Of a DNA stretch of 64,000 nt, positions 17,280 through 25,722 are shown in pieces. A program made the translations under genes and the position numbers. Every line of letters starts with the position of its first letter. Positions within the stretch are counted from its first letter, which is position 1. The DNA is from Candidatus Binatia bacterium (GTDB taxonomy: Bacteria; Desulfobacterota; Binatia; Bin18), in the NCBI GenBank assembly GCA_951812575.1, contig OX638322.1:3223925-3287924 (forward strand), in the 5' to 3' direction. Below the pieces are notes generated by a model. That model was not told the origin of the DNA and did no database searches. It saw only the letters and a program-made list of their open reading frames with translations.

Positions 17280-18308
17280 TTACGTATGCATCTGTGATCT
17301 CACTTCCTGAACGAATTCGCGGTAGCGCCCCGGGTCCTGACGCTCTGAGGCACCAAAGCCAACGATGAGACGGTCCAGGAGCCCGCTATACCGAGTGGCC
17401 AGTTTTGTAGCGATGGTGTCGTAGGTGCCGATGACGGCGATTTCGTCCAACATCTCGTCGGTAATTTCCGCCGCCATGCCGTCCCAGTCGCCCTTGGCGG
17501 CCTTTTCATTCAGCCGAAAGCAGGTCTCTCCCCAGCCGTGCGCGTCGAGTACGCCTTTATAGGTCCGCGTTGAGGCATAAAAAGCGACCTGTTGCCGCAC
17601 CGCGCCGACGGCTTGCCGGACTTCGTCCGGCGTAGCTCCGCTGGCAATGAACGTCCCGGTTTGCAGGGTGAAGTCCTCGCGCTGCCGGCCGGCTTTGGCC
17701 AGGCCCTTTTCAATATTGGGCAGCACCGTTTCCTTGAGATAGGTTGGGGTGTGAAAATTATGGACAAAGAATCCGTCGCCGACCTCGCCGGCAAGCCGGC
17801 TGATCAAGGGATTCAGACCGGAGAGAATAATGGGAATATGGGGCTGCTCGATCGGGCCGGGATTAAAGAAAGGCGTCATCAGCGAGAATTGATAAAACTC
17901 ACCCTCAAAGTTGAGCGCGGTGTCGTTCTGCCAGCAGTCCCAGATGGCCCGCAGCGACAGGACGACTTCGCGCAGCCGTTTCACCGGGGCTTCCCATTTG
18001 ACGCTAAAGCGCCGCTGGTTGTGACCCTTGACCTGGGTACCCAGCCCGAGCATGAAGCGCCCGCCGGAGTTGGCTTGTAAATCCCAGCAGATATTTGCCA
18101 GCACCATGGGACTGCGCGGAAAGACAATGGCGACACCGGTGCCAAGCTGGATACGTTCGGTTTCCCTGGCGGCGACCACGAGCGGAAAAAACGGATCGTG
18201 GCTGGTCTCCGCACTCCATAATCCATCCAGGCCCATTTCTTCGGCCTCACGAGCAACCTTTGCCGCTACCTCGAAGGTCGAGGGCATCAGGGCCGTGTCG
18301 ATTTTCAT
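17280..18308 (-). CDS. LLM class oxidoreductase, F420-dependent type (TIGR03617-like)
   Basis: 342 residues, ATG with AGGAG eight bases upstream. Opens MKIDTALMPSTFEVAAKVAREAEEMGLDGLWSAET, and carries LGTGVAIVFPRSPMVLA and GLGTQVKGHNQRRF, features of the mycobacterial-type F420 luciferase-like group rather than FMN monooxygenases. Expected to reduce or oxidise a cofactor-linked substrate in the catabolic operon. No F420 synthesis genes are in the window, so cofactor identity is inferred. Follows the acyl-CoA dehydrogenase by nine bases. Confidence 0.8.
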   Translation of the reverse strand: MKIDTALMPSTFEVAAKVAREAEEMGLDGLWSAETSHDPFFPLVVAARETERIQLGTGVAIVFPRSPMVLANICWDLQANSGGRFMLGLGTQVKGHNQRRFSVKWEAPVKRLREVVLSLRAIWDCWQNDTALNFEGEFYQFSLMTPFFNPGPIEQPHIPIILSGLNPLISRLAGEVGDGFFVHNFHTPTYLKETVLPNIEKGLAKAGRQREDFTLQTGTFIASGATPDEVRQAVGAVRQQVAFYASTRTYKGVLDAHGWGETCFRLNEKAAKGDWDGMAAEITDEMLDEIAVIGTYDTIATKLATRYSGLLDRLIVGFGASERQDPGRYREFVQEVRSQMHT

Positions 18309-18317
18309 TGCCGACTC

Positions 18318-19472
18318 CTAATACGATCGCGGCATGCCCAGTACGTGCTCGGCAATAAAGTTGAGCACCATATTGTTCGAGATGGGCGCGATTGAGAACA
18401 AGCGACTCTCACGGAACTTGCGCTCCACATCGTACTCGGCGGCAAAGCCATACCCGCCGTGGGTATCGATGGCCGCGTTGGCGGCGGCCCAGGAGGCTTG
18501 CGAGCACAAGAGCTTCGCCATATTGGCCTCTGCGCCACAGGCTTCACCGGCGTCAAATAAATCGGAGGCGCGAAAGCGCATGAGGTCCGCGGCCTCAGTC
18601 TGGGCATAGGCCTGGGCCAGCGGAAACTGGATGCCCTGGTTCTTGGTGATGGGCCGCCCAAAAATCTCGCGTTCATTGCCGTACTGGACGGCACGCTTGA
18701 TAAACCAGCGGGCGTCACCAATGGCCTCGGAGGCGACCAGGATACGCTCGGCATTCATGCCGTCGAGAATATAGTAGAAGCCGGAGCCCTCTTCGCCAAT
18801 CAGATTCTCGACCGGGACCTTGAGCTCGTGGAAAAAGAGCTGGTTGGTTTCATGGTTAATCATGGCGTCAATCGGGCGCACCTCGACGGCGTCTCCGGCC
18901 TCACGCAAATCCACGAGAAAGATACTCATGCCGAGCGTTCTTTTGGGGCTCTCGTCATACGGAGTGGTCCGGGCCAGGAGGAGGAGCATATCGGAGTGCT
19001 GCACCCGGGAGGTGAAAATTTTACCGCCGTTGACGATGTAGTAGTCACCGTCTCTTTCGGCCGTGGTGCGAATATGCGTCGTATCGGAGCCAGCGTCCGG
19101 CTCGGTGACGCCAAAGGCCTGGAGGCGAAGCTCCCCGCTCGCAATATGGGGTAAATAGCGTTGTTTCTGTTCAGCGCTGCCGTGCCGGAGCAGGGAGCCC
19201 ATGATGTACATCTGGGCATGGCAGGCGGCGGCATTGCCGCCCGAGCGGTTGATCTCTTCTAAAATCACGCTGGCTTCGGTCACCGTCAGTCCCGAGCCAC
19301 CGTATTGTTCGGGGATTAAGGCCGCCAACCAGCCGGCTTGAGTCAGTTCATCAACAAACTGCTCTGGATAGCGATTTTCCTTATCGAGCCCGCGCCAATA
19401 TTCGTCTCCATACTGACTACAGAATTTGCGAATCTCATTCCGAATTTCAGGACAACGTTCTTTTTCTGGCAT
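18318..19472 (-). CDS. Acyl-CoA dehydrogenase family protein
   Basis: 384 residues, ATG with GGAGG seven bases upstream. Three-domain ACAD: AALIPEQYGGSGLT, FGVTEPDAGSDTTHIRT (FAD/substrate loop), GGKIFTS, and C-terminal helices with IDTHGGYGF. The Glu of the usual C-terminal EGT loop is absent (IAPISNNMV). However, GMNAERI places a Glu at residue 242, the position used as base by isovaleryl-CoA and long-chain dehydrogenases. So the enzyme is probably active with this alternative base, possibly on branched acyl-CoAs. Second gene of the catabolic operon. Confidence 0.87.
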   Translation of the reverse strand: MPEKERCPEIRNEIRKFCSQYGDEYWRGLDKENRYPEQFVDELTQAGWLAALIPEQYGGSGLTVTEASVILEEINRSGGNAAACHAQMYIMGSLLRHGSAEQKQRYLPHIASGELRLQAFGVTEPDAGSDTTHIRTTAERDGDYYIVNGGKIFTSRVQHSDMLLLLARTTPYDESPKRTLGMSIFLVDLREAGDAVEVRPIDAMINHETNQLFFHELKVPVENLIGEEGSGFYYILDGMNAERILVASEAIGDARWFIKRAVQYGNEREIFGRPITKNQGIQFPLAQAYAQTEAADLMRFRASDLFDAGEACGAEANMAKLLCSQASWAAANAAIDTHGGYGFAAEYDVERKFRESRLFSIAPISNNMVLNFIAEHVLGMPRSY

Positions 19473-19522
19473 GGGGTTTCCTCCCTCTCAATACACGCTG
19501 CATCAGCGCTCGCGGGTGTGTT

Positions 19523-20245
19523 TTACTCTCTGGTGAACATCAGATCGGGCCGCAGGACAGTGTTGCCGCGGGCCAGGCTGTTCACGGTCGCCTTGGAGAC
19601 CATGACCGCCGTCGGGTTTTTATCGGCCAGACTGCGGGCCAGGGCGTATGCGGTCGGCAGGAGTTCTGCTTGGGTGACCACCTGATTGACCAAGCCGAGT
19701 TGGAGGGCTTCGTCCGCCTTCAGGTGCCGGCAGTTGAGGATGATGTCCTTGGCTCGATTCGGCCCCACATTGGCAACCAGCAGGGCGGTTGAGGGTGGAC
19801 TCAGCGGCACGCCGAGGTCCACTTCGGGAAACCAGAACTCCGCTTCCTCAACCGCTATCCGAAAATCACACGCCAGCGCTAGCGACCAGCCGCCACCGAT
19901 CGCGTAGCCGTTGATTGCGGCAATCACGACCGGCTCCATATTGGCAAACATATCGAGCGTGCGGGCAATGGCGCGTGTCCACCGCTTGCCGAGCGGAGCG
20001 AAGATTTTACGCCGTTCCTGGCGGTCGCTGATGCCTCTGATGGGCGAGAGGTCTGCACCGGCTGAAAACGTATTGCCCGTCCCGGTAAAAACAACCACGC
20101 GAATGTCCGCGTCGTCGCGGATCTGGTATTGCAGGCGCTCCAGTTCCAGGGCAATGTCTTCGTTGAGTGGATTACGTTTTTCCGGTCGGTTAAAGGTGAG
20201 CGTGGCAATGGTCCCGTCTTTTTCCAAAAGAAAATGTTCTGGCAC
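19523..20245 (-). CDS. Enoyl-CoA hydratase/isomerase (crotonase) family protein
   Basis: 240 residues from a GTG at 20245 (AGGGGG upstream); longer in-frame extensions are not supported. LTFNRPEKRNPLN, GNTFSAGADL and NGYAIGGGWSLALACD form the oxyanion hole. The first catalytic Glu is Ser (GGGWS) while the second is kept (FPEVDLG). It heads the five-gene operon with acyl-CoA dehydrogenase, LLM, thiolase-like and DUF35 genes, so it likely hydrates or rearranges the enoyl-CoA formed there. Divergent from the SDR gene across 137 bases. Confidence 0.83.
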   Translation of the reverse strand: MPEHFLLEKDGTIATLTFNRPEKRNPLNEDIALELERLQYQIRDDADIRVVVFTGTGNTFSAGADLSPIRGISDRQERRKIFAPLGKRWTRAIARTLDMFANMEPVVIAAINGYAIGGGWSLALACDFRIAVEEAEFWFPEVDLGVPLSPPSTALLVANVGPNRAKDIILNCRHLKADEALQLGLVNQVVTQAELLPTAYALARSLADKNPTAVMVSKATVNSLARGNTVLRPDLMFTRE

Positions 20246-20382
20246 AGTGAGCCCCCTTGGCCGCGTACAACAGCGGGCCCATCTAAGCGGACACCCTGCC
20301 GTCTGGCAAGAGAGGCGGACCCGGCCCTTTTCTTGGAAATAGGCTATGTTTAGTTCGAATCGAGCAGATAAAGGAGGACGGT

Positions 20383-21153
20383 ATGAACCTTGGACTCTCA
20401 AATCACGTTGCCATGATTAGCGGAGCGAGCCGCGGCATTGGACGCGCCATTGCCCTGGGACTGGCCGCGGAAGGCTGTCGTTTGAGCCTGTGCGCGCGCG
20501 GCCGAGAGCAGCTTGAGGCCACCGCGCAAGAAGCTCGGGCGGCGGGCGTTGAGGTGCTGGCCATGGCCCTGGATGTGAGCCAGGAAGCTGAGGCCCGGCG
20601 CTGGGTCGAATCGACGCAGCAACATTTTGGCGGGGTCGATATTCTCATCAACAATGTCGGCGGGTCGCGTCCGGGCGGCAATCTGGGCGCCTCCCGGCAG
20701 GACTGGCAGGCCGGCTTTGCTCTCAATTTCTTTTCCGCGCTGGACCTGTGCCAGTTGGTCGTCCCGTCCATGGAAGAGCGCAAAGCGGGCTGTGTGATTA
20801 ACATTGCGTCGATTTACGGCCGCGAGTGGGGCGGACCGATGACCTATAACGCCGCAAAGGCGGCCATGATCAGCTTGTCCAAGGAAATGGCCCGCGCGCT
20901 GGCTCCCAAGGGGATACGGGTCAACAGCGTTGCGCCGGGGTCGATTCTCTTCCCTGGGGGAGCGTGGGAACAACGACAAAAAGAAAACCCCGAGGGCATT
21001 GCCGCTTTTGTCAAAGCCGAGCTGCCGGTCGGGCGTTTTGGAAAGCCGGAAGAAGTGGCGGATGTGGTCGTCTTTTTGGCTTCGGAACGCGCCCAGTGGG
21101 TTTCCGGGGCGTGTATTACCGTTGACGGCTGTCAGTCACGCTCGTTGATTTAA
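20383..21153 (+). CDS. SDR family NAD(P)-dependent oxidoreductase
   Basis: 256 residues, ATG with AAAGGAGG seven bases upstream. Classical SDR: GASRGIG (residues 14-20), NNVGG (90-94), catalytic Ser143, Tyr155 and Lys159 (YNAAK), VNSVAPGSI, and the C-terminal VSGACITVDGC. FabG-like length; substrate unknown. Its divergence from the acyl-CoA catabolic operon suggests a shared control region and a role on a hydroxyacyl or alcohol intermediate. Confidence 0.88.
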   Translation: MNLGLSNHVAMISGASRGIGRAIALGLAAEGCRLSLCARGREQLEATAQEARAAGVEVLAMALDVSQEAEARRWVESTQQHFGGVDILINNVGGSRPGGNLGASRQDWQAGFALNFFSALDLCQLVVPSMEERKAGCVINIASIYGREWGGPMTYNAAKAAMISLSKEMARALAPKGIRVNSVAPGSILFPGGAWEQRQKENPEGIAAFVKAELPVGRFGKPEEVADVVVFLASERAQWVSGACITVDGCQSRSLI

Positions 21154-21209
21154 TCTGATGGGAGAGTCTTGATCGACTTAGTGATTGGGCTTGTCCTGCC
21201 AAGTATAAA

Positions 21210-21410
21210 ATGTATGTAAAGATATGGATCATGGGAGCATTTGAGGAGAAAACGGAAAAAGAGCGGCTCCGGGCGGAAATTCGGGAATCTGTCCGCCATT
21301 GTACGGTCGCTGATCAGGAAGAAAATCGCGCCTTATTTCCTGCGAGTACGGTTTACACTCTTCCTGAACGAGTAGATGTCCAGAGGGAAGTTGGAGAGAA
21401 GTATGAATGA
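21210..21410 (+). CDS. Short charged protein overlapping the next crotonase gene
   Basis: Up to 66 residues, or 59 from the ATG at 21231; the body (EEKTEKERLRAEIRES) is acidic-basic and helical. No family recognised. Its stop overlaps the ATG of the following crotonase gene by eight bases (ATGAATGA), which suggests translational coupling and argues that it is translated. No strong ribosome site is seen, so the start is uncertain. Confidence 0.4.
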   Translation: MYVKIWIMGAFEEKTEKERLRAEIRESVRHCTVADQEENRALFPASTVYTLPERVDVQREVGEKYE

Positions 21411-22206
21411 GCGCTACGAAACCCTGGAGCTGCGACGGGATACGGACCTCTTATGGCTCGTCCTGAACCGTCCGGCGGCGCTGAACGCCATGAATAGTCT
21501 GCTGGTCAACGAACTGCATACCGTGCTCGACGAACTGCACCAGGATCAGACTGTCCGGGTGGTCATCCTGCGGGGTGCGGGCCGCGGCTTTTGTGCTGGG
21601 CTTGATCTCAAACAGTCAAGCGCCGCAACCGGGACCTATTCCGTGGCCCAGGGCCTGCGGGACCAGCGCCGAATCGCCGAGCTGGCGATTAAAATTCACC
21701 GTGCCCCGCAACCGTTTATTGCTGCTGTTCACGGTCCGGCCGCCGGGGGCGGTTTTGCCCTGGCTCTGGCGAGCGATATCCGCCTTGTTGGGGAATCCGC
21801 CCGTATGAACGCGGCCTTTATCCGTATCGGGCTGTCGGCCTGTGATGTGGGTGTGAGTTATTTTCTGCCCCGGCTGGTCGGCTCTTCGGTCGCTTCCGAG
21901 CTTCTACTGACCGGGGATTTTATTGATGCACAACGCGCCCTGGCAACCGGGCTGGCCTCTCGCCTGGTGCCGGACGCCGAACTGGATCAGGCCGCCGAAG
22001 TAATGGCCCGCCATATTCTGCGCAACTCGCCCCTGGGGGTAAGATTGACGAAAGAATGCCTGCGCTATTCGGTTGACGCGCCAACGCTGGAGGCGGCCAT
22101 TGCGATGGAAGACCGCAACCAGATCCTGACCACGCGGACCAATGACGTGCGCGAGGGTATTGCCGCCTTTCTGGAGAAACGCGAGCCGCGGTACGAGGAT
22201 GCCTGA
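21403..22206 (+). CDS. Enoyl-CoA hydratase/isomerase (crotonase) family protein
   Basis: 267 residues from the ATG at 21403 (GGAGAGAAG upstream). Motifs: LNRPAALNAMN, GRGFCAGLDLKQ, HGPAAGGGFALALASD. Neither hydratase Glu is at its usual place; instead GLSACDVGVSYFLPRLVG has an Asp in the position used by MenB-like and dienoyl-CoA isomerase relatives. So dehydration/hydration is doubtful and an isomerase or other reaction is more likely. A long C-terminal helix (REGIAAFLEKREPRY) is typical. Confidence 0.82.
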   Translation: MNERYETLELRRDTDLLWLVLNRPAALNAMNSLLVNELHTVLDELHQDQTVRVVILRGAGRGFCAGLDLKQSSAATGTYSVAQGLRDQRRIAELAIKIHRAPQPFIAAVHGPAAGGGFALALASDIRLVGESARMNAAFIRIGLSACDVGVSYFLPRLVGSSVASELLLTGDFIDAQRALATGLASRLVPDAELDQAAEVMARHILRNSPLGVRLTKECLRYSVDAPTLEAAIAMEDRNQILTTRTNDVREGIAAFLEKREPRYEDA

Positions 22207-22240
22207 GGAACGCCTGTCGTCCGAAGATATTTTCCTGTGT

Positions 22241-22266
22241 AGGGGCAACCCCCCGTGGTTGCCCCT
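22241..22266. repeat. Interspersed palindromic repeat, family C
   Basis: Perfect 10-bp stem AGGGGCAACC (22241-22250) / GGTTGCCCCT (22257-22266) around a 6-base loop, between the convergent crotonase and HAD genes. A related copy is at 59259-59286. It could double as a terminator for both genes although no T-run follows. Confidence 0.6.
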
Positions 22267-22290
22267 CGCACGGCAGGTCGCATCACTCGC

Positions 22291-22953
22291 CTAGGTGGCG
22301 AGCAGCCGGGGGAGTTCAGCAATACTCGGCAGGATATAATCCGCCTGCTCCTGCCGCATGACCGCGTCGGTACTGGTGCCGGTGAGGACCCCAACGGTAG
22401 CAACCCCGGCTGCCTTGCCGGCTTGAATATCAATGGGGGAGTCGCCAATATACACCGCCTGGTGAGGAGTAAGCTGTAGATGTTCCAGGCACTTCAGAAC
22501 GGGTTCCGGATGGGGTTTCCGGTGGGTGACGTCTTCCCGGCCGACGATGCCGTTAAAGAGGTGACGGACACCCCAGGTATCAAGAAAGGGCAAGGCACGG
22601 CCGGACGAGGTGGCGATCCCGAGTTGAAAGCCGTGTTGATGAAGGTGGTGCAAGAGTTCGAGACTCCCCGGAACGGCCTGCGTCTCTTCATGATAGCGCC
22701 GCAGCCATGCGTCCATACGGCTGTCGGTGATACGCTTGATACGATCCGCCGGGTTAGGATAGCCGGGGGGAAAGAGCTGAACGAGTGGATTCTCCACCCC
22801 GCGACGCATCAGCTCATACACCCGGTCGCGCGGAACTGGAGGAATACCGGCCAGAGCAAGAACTTCCAAGGCGATCTCGTAGAAAAACTCGACCGACTGG
22901 GCGAGCGTCCCATCCACATCGAAGATAAGGCCTGTCGCGTGTATACGACTCAT
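22291..22953 (-). CDS. HAD family hydrolase (phosphoglycolate phosphatase-like)
   Basis: 220 residues from the ATG at 22953, whose ATGA overlaps the coaE stop. HAD motif I DVDGT near residue 12, motif II ATSS, motif III HRKPHPEP (Lys) and motif IV GDSPIDI. Cap domain is the helical C1 type of the Gph/PGMB group. Expected to dephosphorylate a small sugar or glycolate phosphate. Second gene of a coaE-HAD pair. Confidence 0.85.
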   Translation of the reverse strand: MSRIHATGLIFDVDGTLAQSVEFFYEIALEVLALAGIPPVPRDRVYELMRRGVENPLVQLFPPGYPNPADRIKRITDSRMDAWLRRYHEETQAVPGSLELLHHLHQHGFQLGIATSSGRALPFLDTWGVRHLFNGIVGREDVTHRKPHPEPVLKCLEHLQLTPHQAVYIGDSPIDIQAGKAAGVATVGVLTGTSTDAVMRQEQADYILPSIAELPRLLAT

Positions 22954-23546
22954 TCTCCGAGCTGATCCCACGCCTGTTGGATTTGCTGCTCAAGGGCCTG
23001 GAGTGAACCGTTATTGTGGATGACAAGCTGGGCGTGTTTGCGACGCTCTGCGTTTGAAAGCTGGTTTGCAATCCGGGCTTCGGCGTCTGCGGCGGACATG
23101 CCGCGTTGCTCGGCCACCCGGCGAATGGCCGCGTCTTTGTCGGTTTCTACCACCCAGACCGTGTCGGCCAGAGGCAGCCAGTTAGCCTCAATCAGGATCG
23201 CCGCCTCAACCACAATGGGCGCGGCAAAGCCTTCGGCTCGCTGAGCCTGGATACGCTGCCGGATTTCTTCGAGCATAATCGGGTGGACGATGGCATTCAG
23301 CCGGGCGAGCACGTCCGGACTCCTGAAGACAATAGCCCCCAGCTTTTTGCGGTCTATGGTGTGGTCTGCCGCGACGATTTCCTGCCCGAAGGCCTCGGTG
23401 ACCTGTTTCCAGGCGGCCCTGCCCGGCAGATAGATTTCGTGTCCGACGATGTCCGCGTCAATAATATGGGCACCAAGCGTGGCCAGGATCTTGGAGACTG
23501 TACTTTTGCCCGAGCCGATCCCGCCGGTCAGTCCAATGGTTTTCAT
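22950..23546 (-). CDS. coaE: Dephospho-CoA kinase
   Basis: 198 residues. Last step of CoA synthesis: ATP phosphorylates the 3'-OH of dephospho-CoA. Walker A GGIGSGKST (residues 8-16), DADIVGHE (nucleotide/substrate Asp), and VHPIMLEEI are the family's landmarks; VVEAAILIE follows. Cytoplasmic. Coupled by a 4-base overlap to the HAD gene and divergent from the hydrolase at 23682. Length matches the family. Confidence 0.93.
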   Translation of the reverse strand: MKTIGLTGGIGSGKSTVSKILATLGAHIIDADIVGHEIYLPGRAAWKQVTEAFGQEIVAADHTIDRKKLGAIVFRSPDVLARLNAIVHPIMLEEIRQRIQAQRAEGFAAPIVVEAAILIEANWLPLADTVWVVETDKDAAIRRVAEQRGMSAADAEARIANQLSNAERRKHAQLVIHNNGSLQALEQQIQQAWDQLGE

Positions 23547-23681
23547 GCGTCCCCTATATTTGTGAAGAATATCACTGGGTTGGTTGTGTCAGAGATAGGG
23601 GATGGCTGCAAGGGCAAGCCGGCTTCTCTCTTGCTGACGGGCATGGTATCACAGCGGGCAACGTTACTGTGCGGAGGACGT

Positions 23682-24431
23682 ATGCCATACGCAGACATAC
23701 GCGGAGTGAGACTCCATTATGAAGATCTTGGGAACGGGCCGCCCTTCCTCTTATTGCCCGGAGCGCTGGGAACCGGACAATCGGATTTCGCTCCACAATT
23801 GGAAGCGCTCCCCCGGCGCGGTATCCGGGTTGTTGCGCCTGACCCGCGCGGCTATGGGAAATCCCGCCCGCCCGCCCGCGCGTTTCCGCTCGATTTCTAT
23901 CAGCAGGACGCCGAGGATTTCGTGGCTCTGATGGAGACGCTCGGTTGTTCGACTTATGCCGTGGGTGGATGGAGCGACGGCGCGATTACGAGTTTGTTAC
24001 TGACCTTGGCCTATCCGCACCGGATAACCAAGATGGCGCTCTGGGGCGGGAATGCCTATGTTTCCCAGGATGATATTGACGCCTACGAGAAAACGCGTCG
24101 TGTAGCGGATTGGTCTCCCCGCGCGGCCGCACCGATGCAGGCGATGTATGGCGATGAATTTCAGGATCTGTGGGCTCGCTGGTGTGACGCCCAGCAGATG
24201 CTGTTGAAAGCGGGTGGCGATTTGTGTCGGGATCGCCTGGCGCAGATCACCTGCCCCACCTTTCTGATACATGGGGGCAAAGATCCCCTGGTACCACCCT
24301 TTCATGCCCATGTCTTACAGCAGGGGATCGCCGGGTCGCGCTTACACGTGTTTCCGGATGGAAGACATAATATTCATCTCTTCTACGCCGATGCGTTTAA
24401 CGAGTTATTAGTCGAGTTTCTGCTGTCTTAA
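23682..24431 (+). CDS. Alpha/beta hydrolase (BPHL/valacyclovir hydrolase-like)
   Basis: 249 residues from the ATG at 23682 (GCGGAGGACG upstream); a much longer in-frame extension runs through coaE on the other strand and is rejected. Nucleophile elbow GGWSDG (Ser98), acid in GGKDPLVP (Asp201), base in DGRHNIH (His229). LPGALGTGQSDF gives the oxyanion loop. Esterase, amide or C-C hydrolase activity; substrate unknown. Followed 24 bases later by an HCCA-isomerase-like gene, so both may act on aromatic compounds. Confidence 0.85.
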   Translation: MPYADIRGVRLHYEDLGNGPPFLLLPGALGTGQSDFAPQLEALPRRGIRVVAPDPRGYGKSRPPARAFPLDFYQQDAEDFVALMETLGCSTYAVGGWSDGAITSLLLTLAYPHRITKMALWGGNAYVSQDDIDAYEKTRRVADWSPRAAAPMQAMYGDEFQDLWARWCDAQQMLLKAGGDLCRDRLAQITCPTFLIHGGKDPLVPPFHAHVLQQGIAGSRLHVFPDGRHNIHLFYADAFNELLVEFLLS

Positions 24432-24455
24432 CCGGTGCGATTCAGGGAGGATGCT

Positions 24456-25067
24456 ATGGCCACCGTAGAATTTTTTTATGATTACTCCAGCCCATGGACC
24501 TATCTGGCGTTCACCAAGATCGATGGGCTGTGCCGCAAATACAATGCCGACCTGCAGTGGCGTCCGTTTCTGGTGGGCGGGGTGTTCAATACGGTCAATC
24601 CTTCGGTGTACGAGTTCCGGGAAAAGGGGGTACCGGCCAAGCAACACTATATGGCAAAAGATATGAGCGACTGGGCGCGCTACTATGGCCTGAAAATTGT
24701 CATGCCCCCCTCTGTTTTTCCGGTGAATTCGGTCAAAGCGCTGCGCGGCGCGCTTGTCGCGCTCGAACATCCTGGCAAGTTTCTCCCCTATAGCTATCGG
24801 GTGTTTGAGACCTACTGGGGCGAGGATCAGGACATCAGTCAGGATGAGGTGCTGCGGAAAATTGTTGCAGCAGTCGGCCTTGATGAAGAAGAGTATTTCG
24901 ACAAGATCAAACGTCAGGACTATAAAGATCGGGTTCGGGCCAACACGGACGCGGTGATCGAACGCGGAGGATTCGGGACGCCGACGATCTATGTCAACGG
25001 CGACTCTATGTTTTTCGGGAATGACCGGCTGGTCCTGGTTGAGGAAGAGTTAAAACGCAGTGCGTAG
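24456..25067 (+). CDS. DsbA-family oxidoreductase, 2-hydroxychromene-2-carboxylate isomerase-like
   Basis: 203 residues, ATG with GGGAGG five bases upstream. FFYDYSSPWTYLA puts a Ser where DsbA has its CxxC, as in glutathione-dependent HCCA isomerases and kappa GSTs. A long helical insertion follows and the cis-Pro loop is FGTPTIYVNG near the end. HCCA isomerase acts in naphthalene-type aromatic degradation; here only the family is certain. Ends at a clear bidirectional terminator. Confidence 0.85.
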   Translation: MATVEFFYDYSSPWTYLAFTKIDGLCRKYNADLQWRPFLVGGVFNTVNPSVYEFREKGVPAKQHYMAKDMSDWARYYGLKIVMPPSVFPVNSVKALRGALVALEHPGKFLPYSYRVFETYWGEDQDISQDEVLRKIVAAVGLDEEEYFDKIKRQDYKDRVRANTDAVIERGGFGTPTIYVNGDSMFFGNDRLVLVEEELKRSA

Positions 25068-25090
25068 TCGAGCTGGGCGAAAGGGATATG

Positions 25091-25130
25091 TAAAAGGGGG
25101 CAGCTCTGGAAGCTGCCCCCTCGTGTTTTC
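25091..25130. terminator. Bidirectional intrinsic terminator
   Basis: Perfect 10-bp stem GGGGGCAGCT (25096-25105) / AGCTGCCCCC (25111-25120) with a 5-base loop, AAAA before it and TCGTGTTTTC after it. It separates the convergent HCCA isomerase and ferredoxin genes. Confidence 0.8.
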
Positions 25131-25153
25131 TCTCGTCGATGTATCCTCGGCCG

Positions 25154-25507
25154 TCAGCCGTCCCAGCCCCACTTCTGCTTGTTCTCGGCAATCTCATCCG
25201 AGGTGGGATGGTCTATCTTCTCATGTCCGGCGACCTCAAAATCGGCCTCGTCGTCAACCATTGCGTAGTTGAGCGGAGTGTCGGATTCAAACACGTCGGG
25301 TACAGCAACTTCCTCAAAAATGGCCTGCCAGGGGCATTCGGGCTCGCACGCCCCACAGTCAATACATTCGTCCGGATGGATATAGAGTTGGTTCGGGTAT
25401 TTTTCGGTGTCAGCGCCGGTATATTTATAAATGCAGTCAACCGGACAAACGGCCACACAGCCTGTGTCGACGCAGTCCCGGCATAGTCTCGTGATGATGT
25501 ATGTCAT
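25154..25507 (-). CDS. fdxA: FdxA-type 7Fe ferredoxin
   Basis: 117 residues from the ATG at 25507 (AAGGAGG upstream). N-terminal [12 protein letters not shown] with Cys 9, 12, 17, 21 and 25, then [14 protein letters not shown] with Cys 48, 51, 54 and 58. This is the pattern of seven-iron ferredoxins with one 3Fe-4S and one 4Fe-4S cluster. The C-terminal extension after the clusters is acidic and longer than minimal ferredoxins. Likely electron donor to an unlinked oxidoreductase. Symbol given by family resemblance. Confidence 0.87.
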   Translation of the reverse strand: MTYIITRLCRDCVDTGCVAVCPVDCIYKYTGADTEKYPNQLYIHPDECIDCGACEPECPWQAIFEEVAVPDVFESDTPLNYAMVDDEADFEVAGHEKIDHPTSDEIAENKQKWGWDG

Positions 25508-25722
25508 CGTCTCCTCCTTGCAGCATGTCCAAAACGGGCGAGTAGCAGGTAAAAAATGGACCCGCACCGCGAGCCCCACACTGCTATCGCATCATTTCGG
25601 GCAGGTCAATTACAGACACAGGTGAGACGGTACACCGGTATGGCGATCCGTGCGAGGCGGTATTGATCGGAGCTGTCATCTCACCCGGAACAAGCGGTTC
25701 GTGATGAGAGAGGAGCACGCTC

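Noticed and set aside
23106..24431. 441-residue version of the alpha/beta hydrolase
   Set aside because: Its N-terminal half is antisense to coaE; the ATG at 23682 has SD and matches the family.
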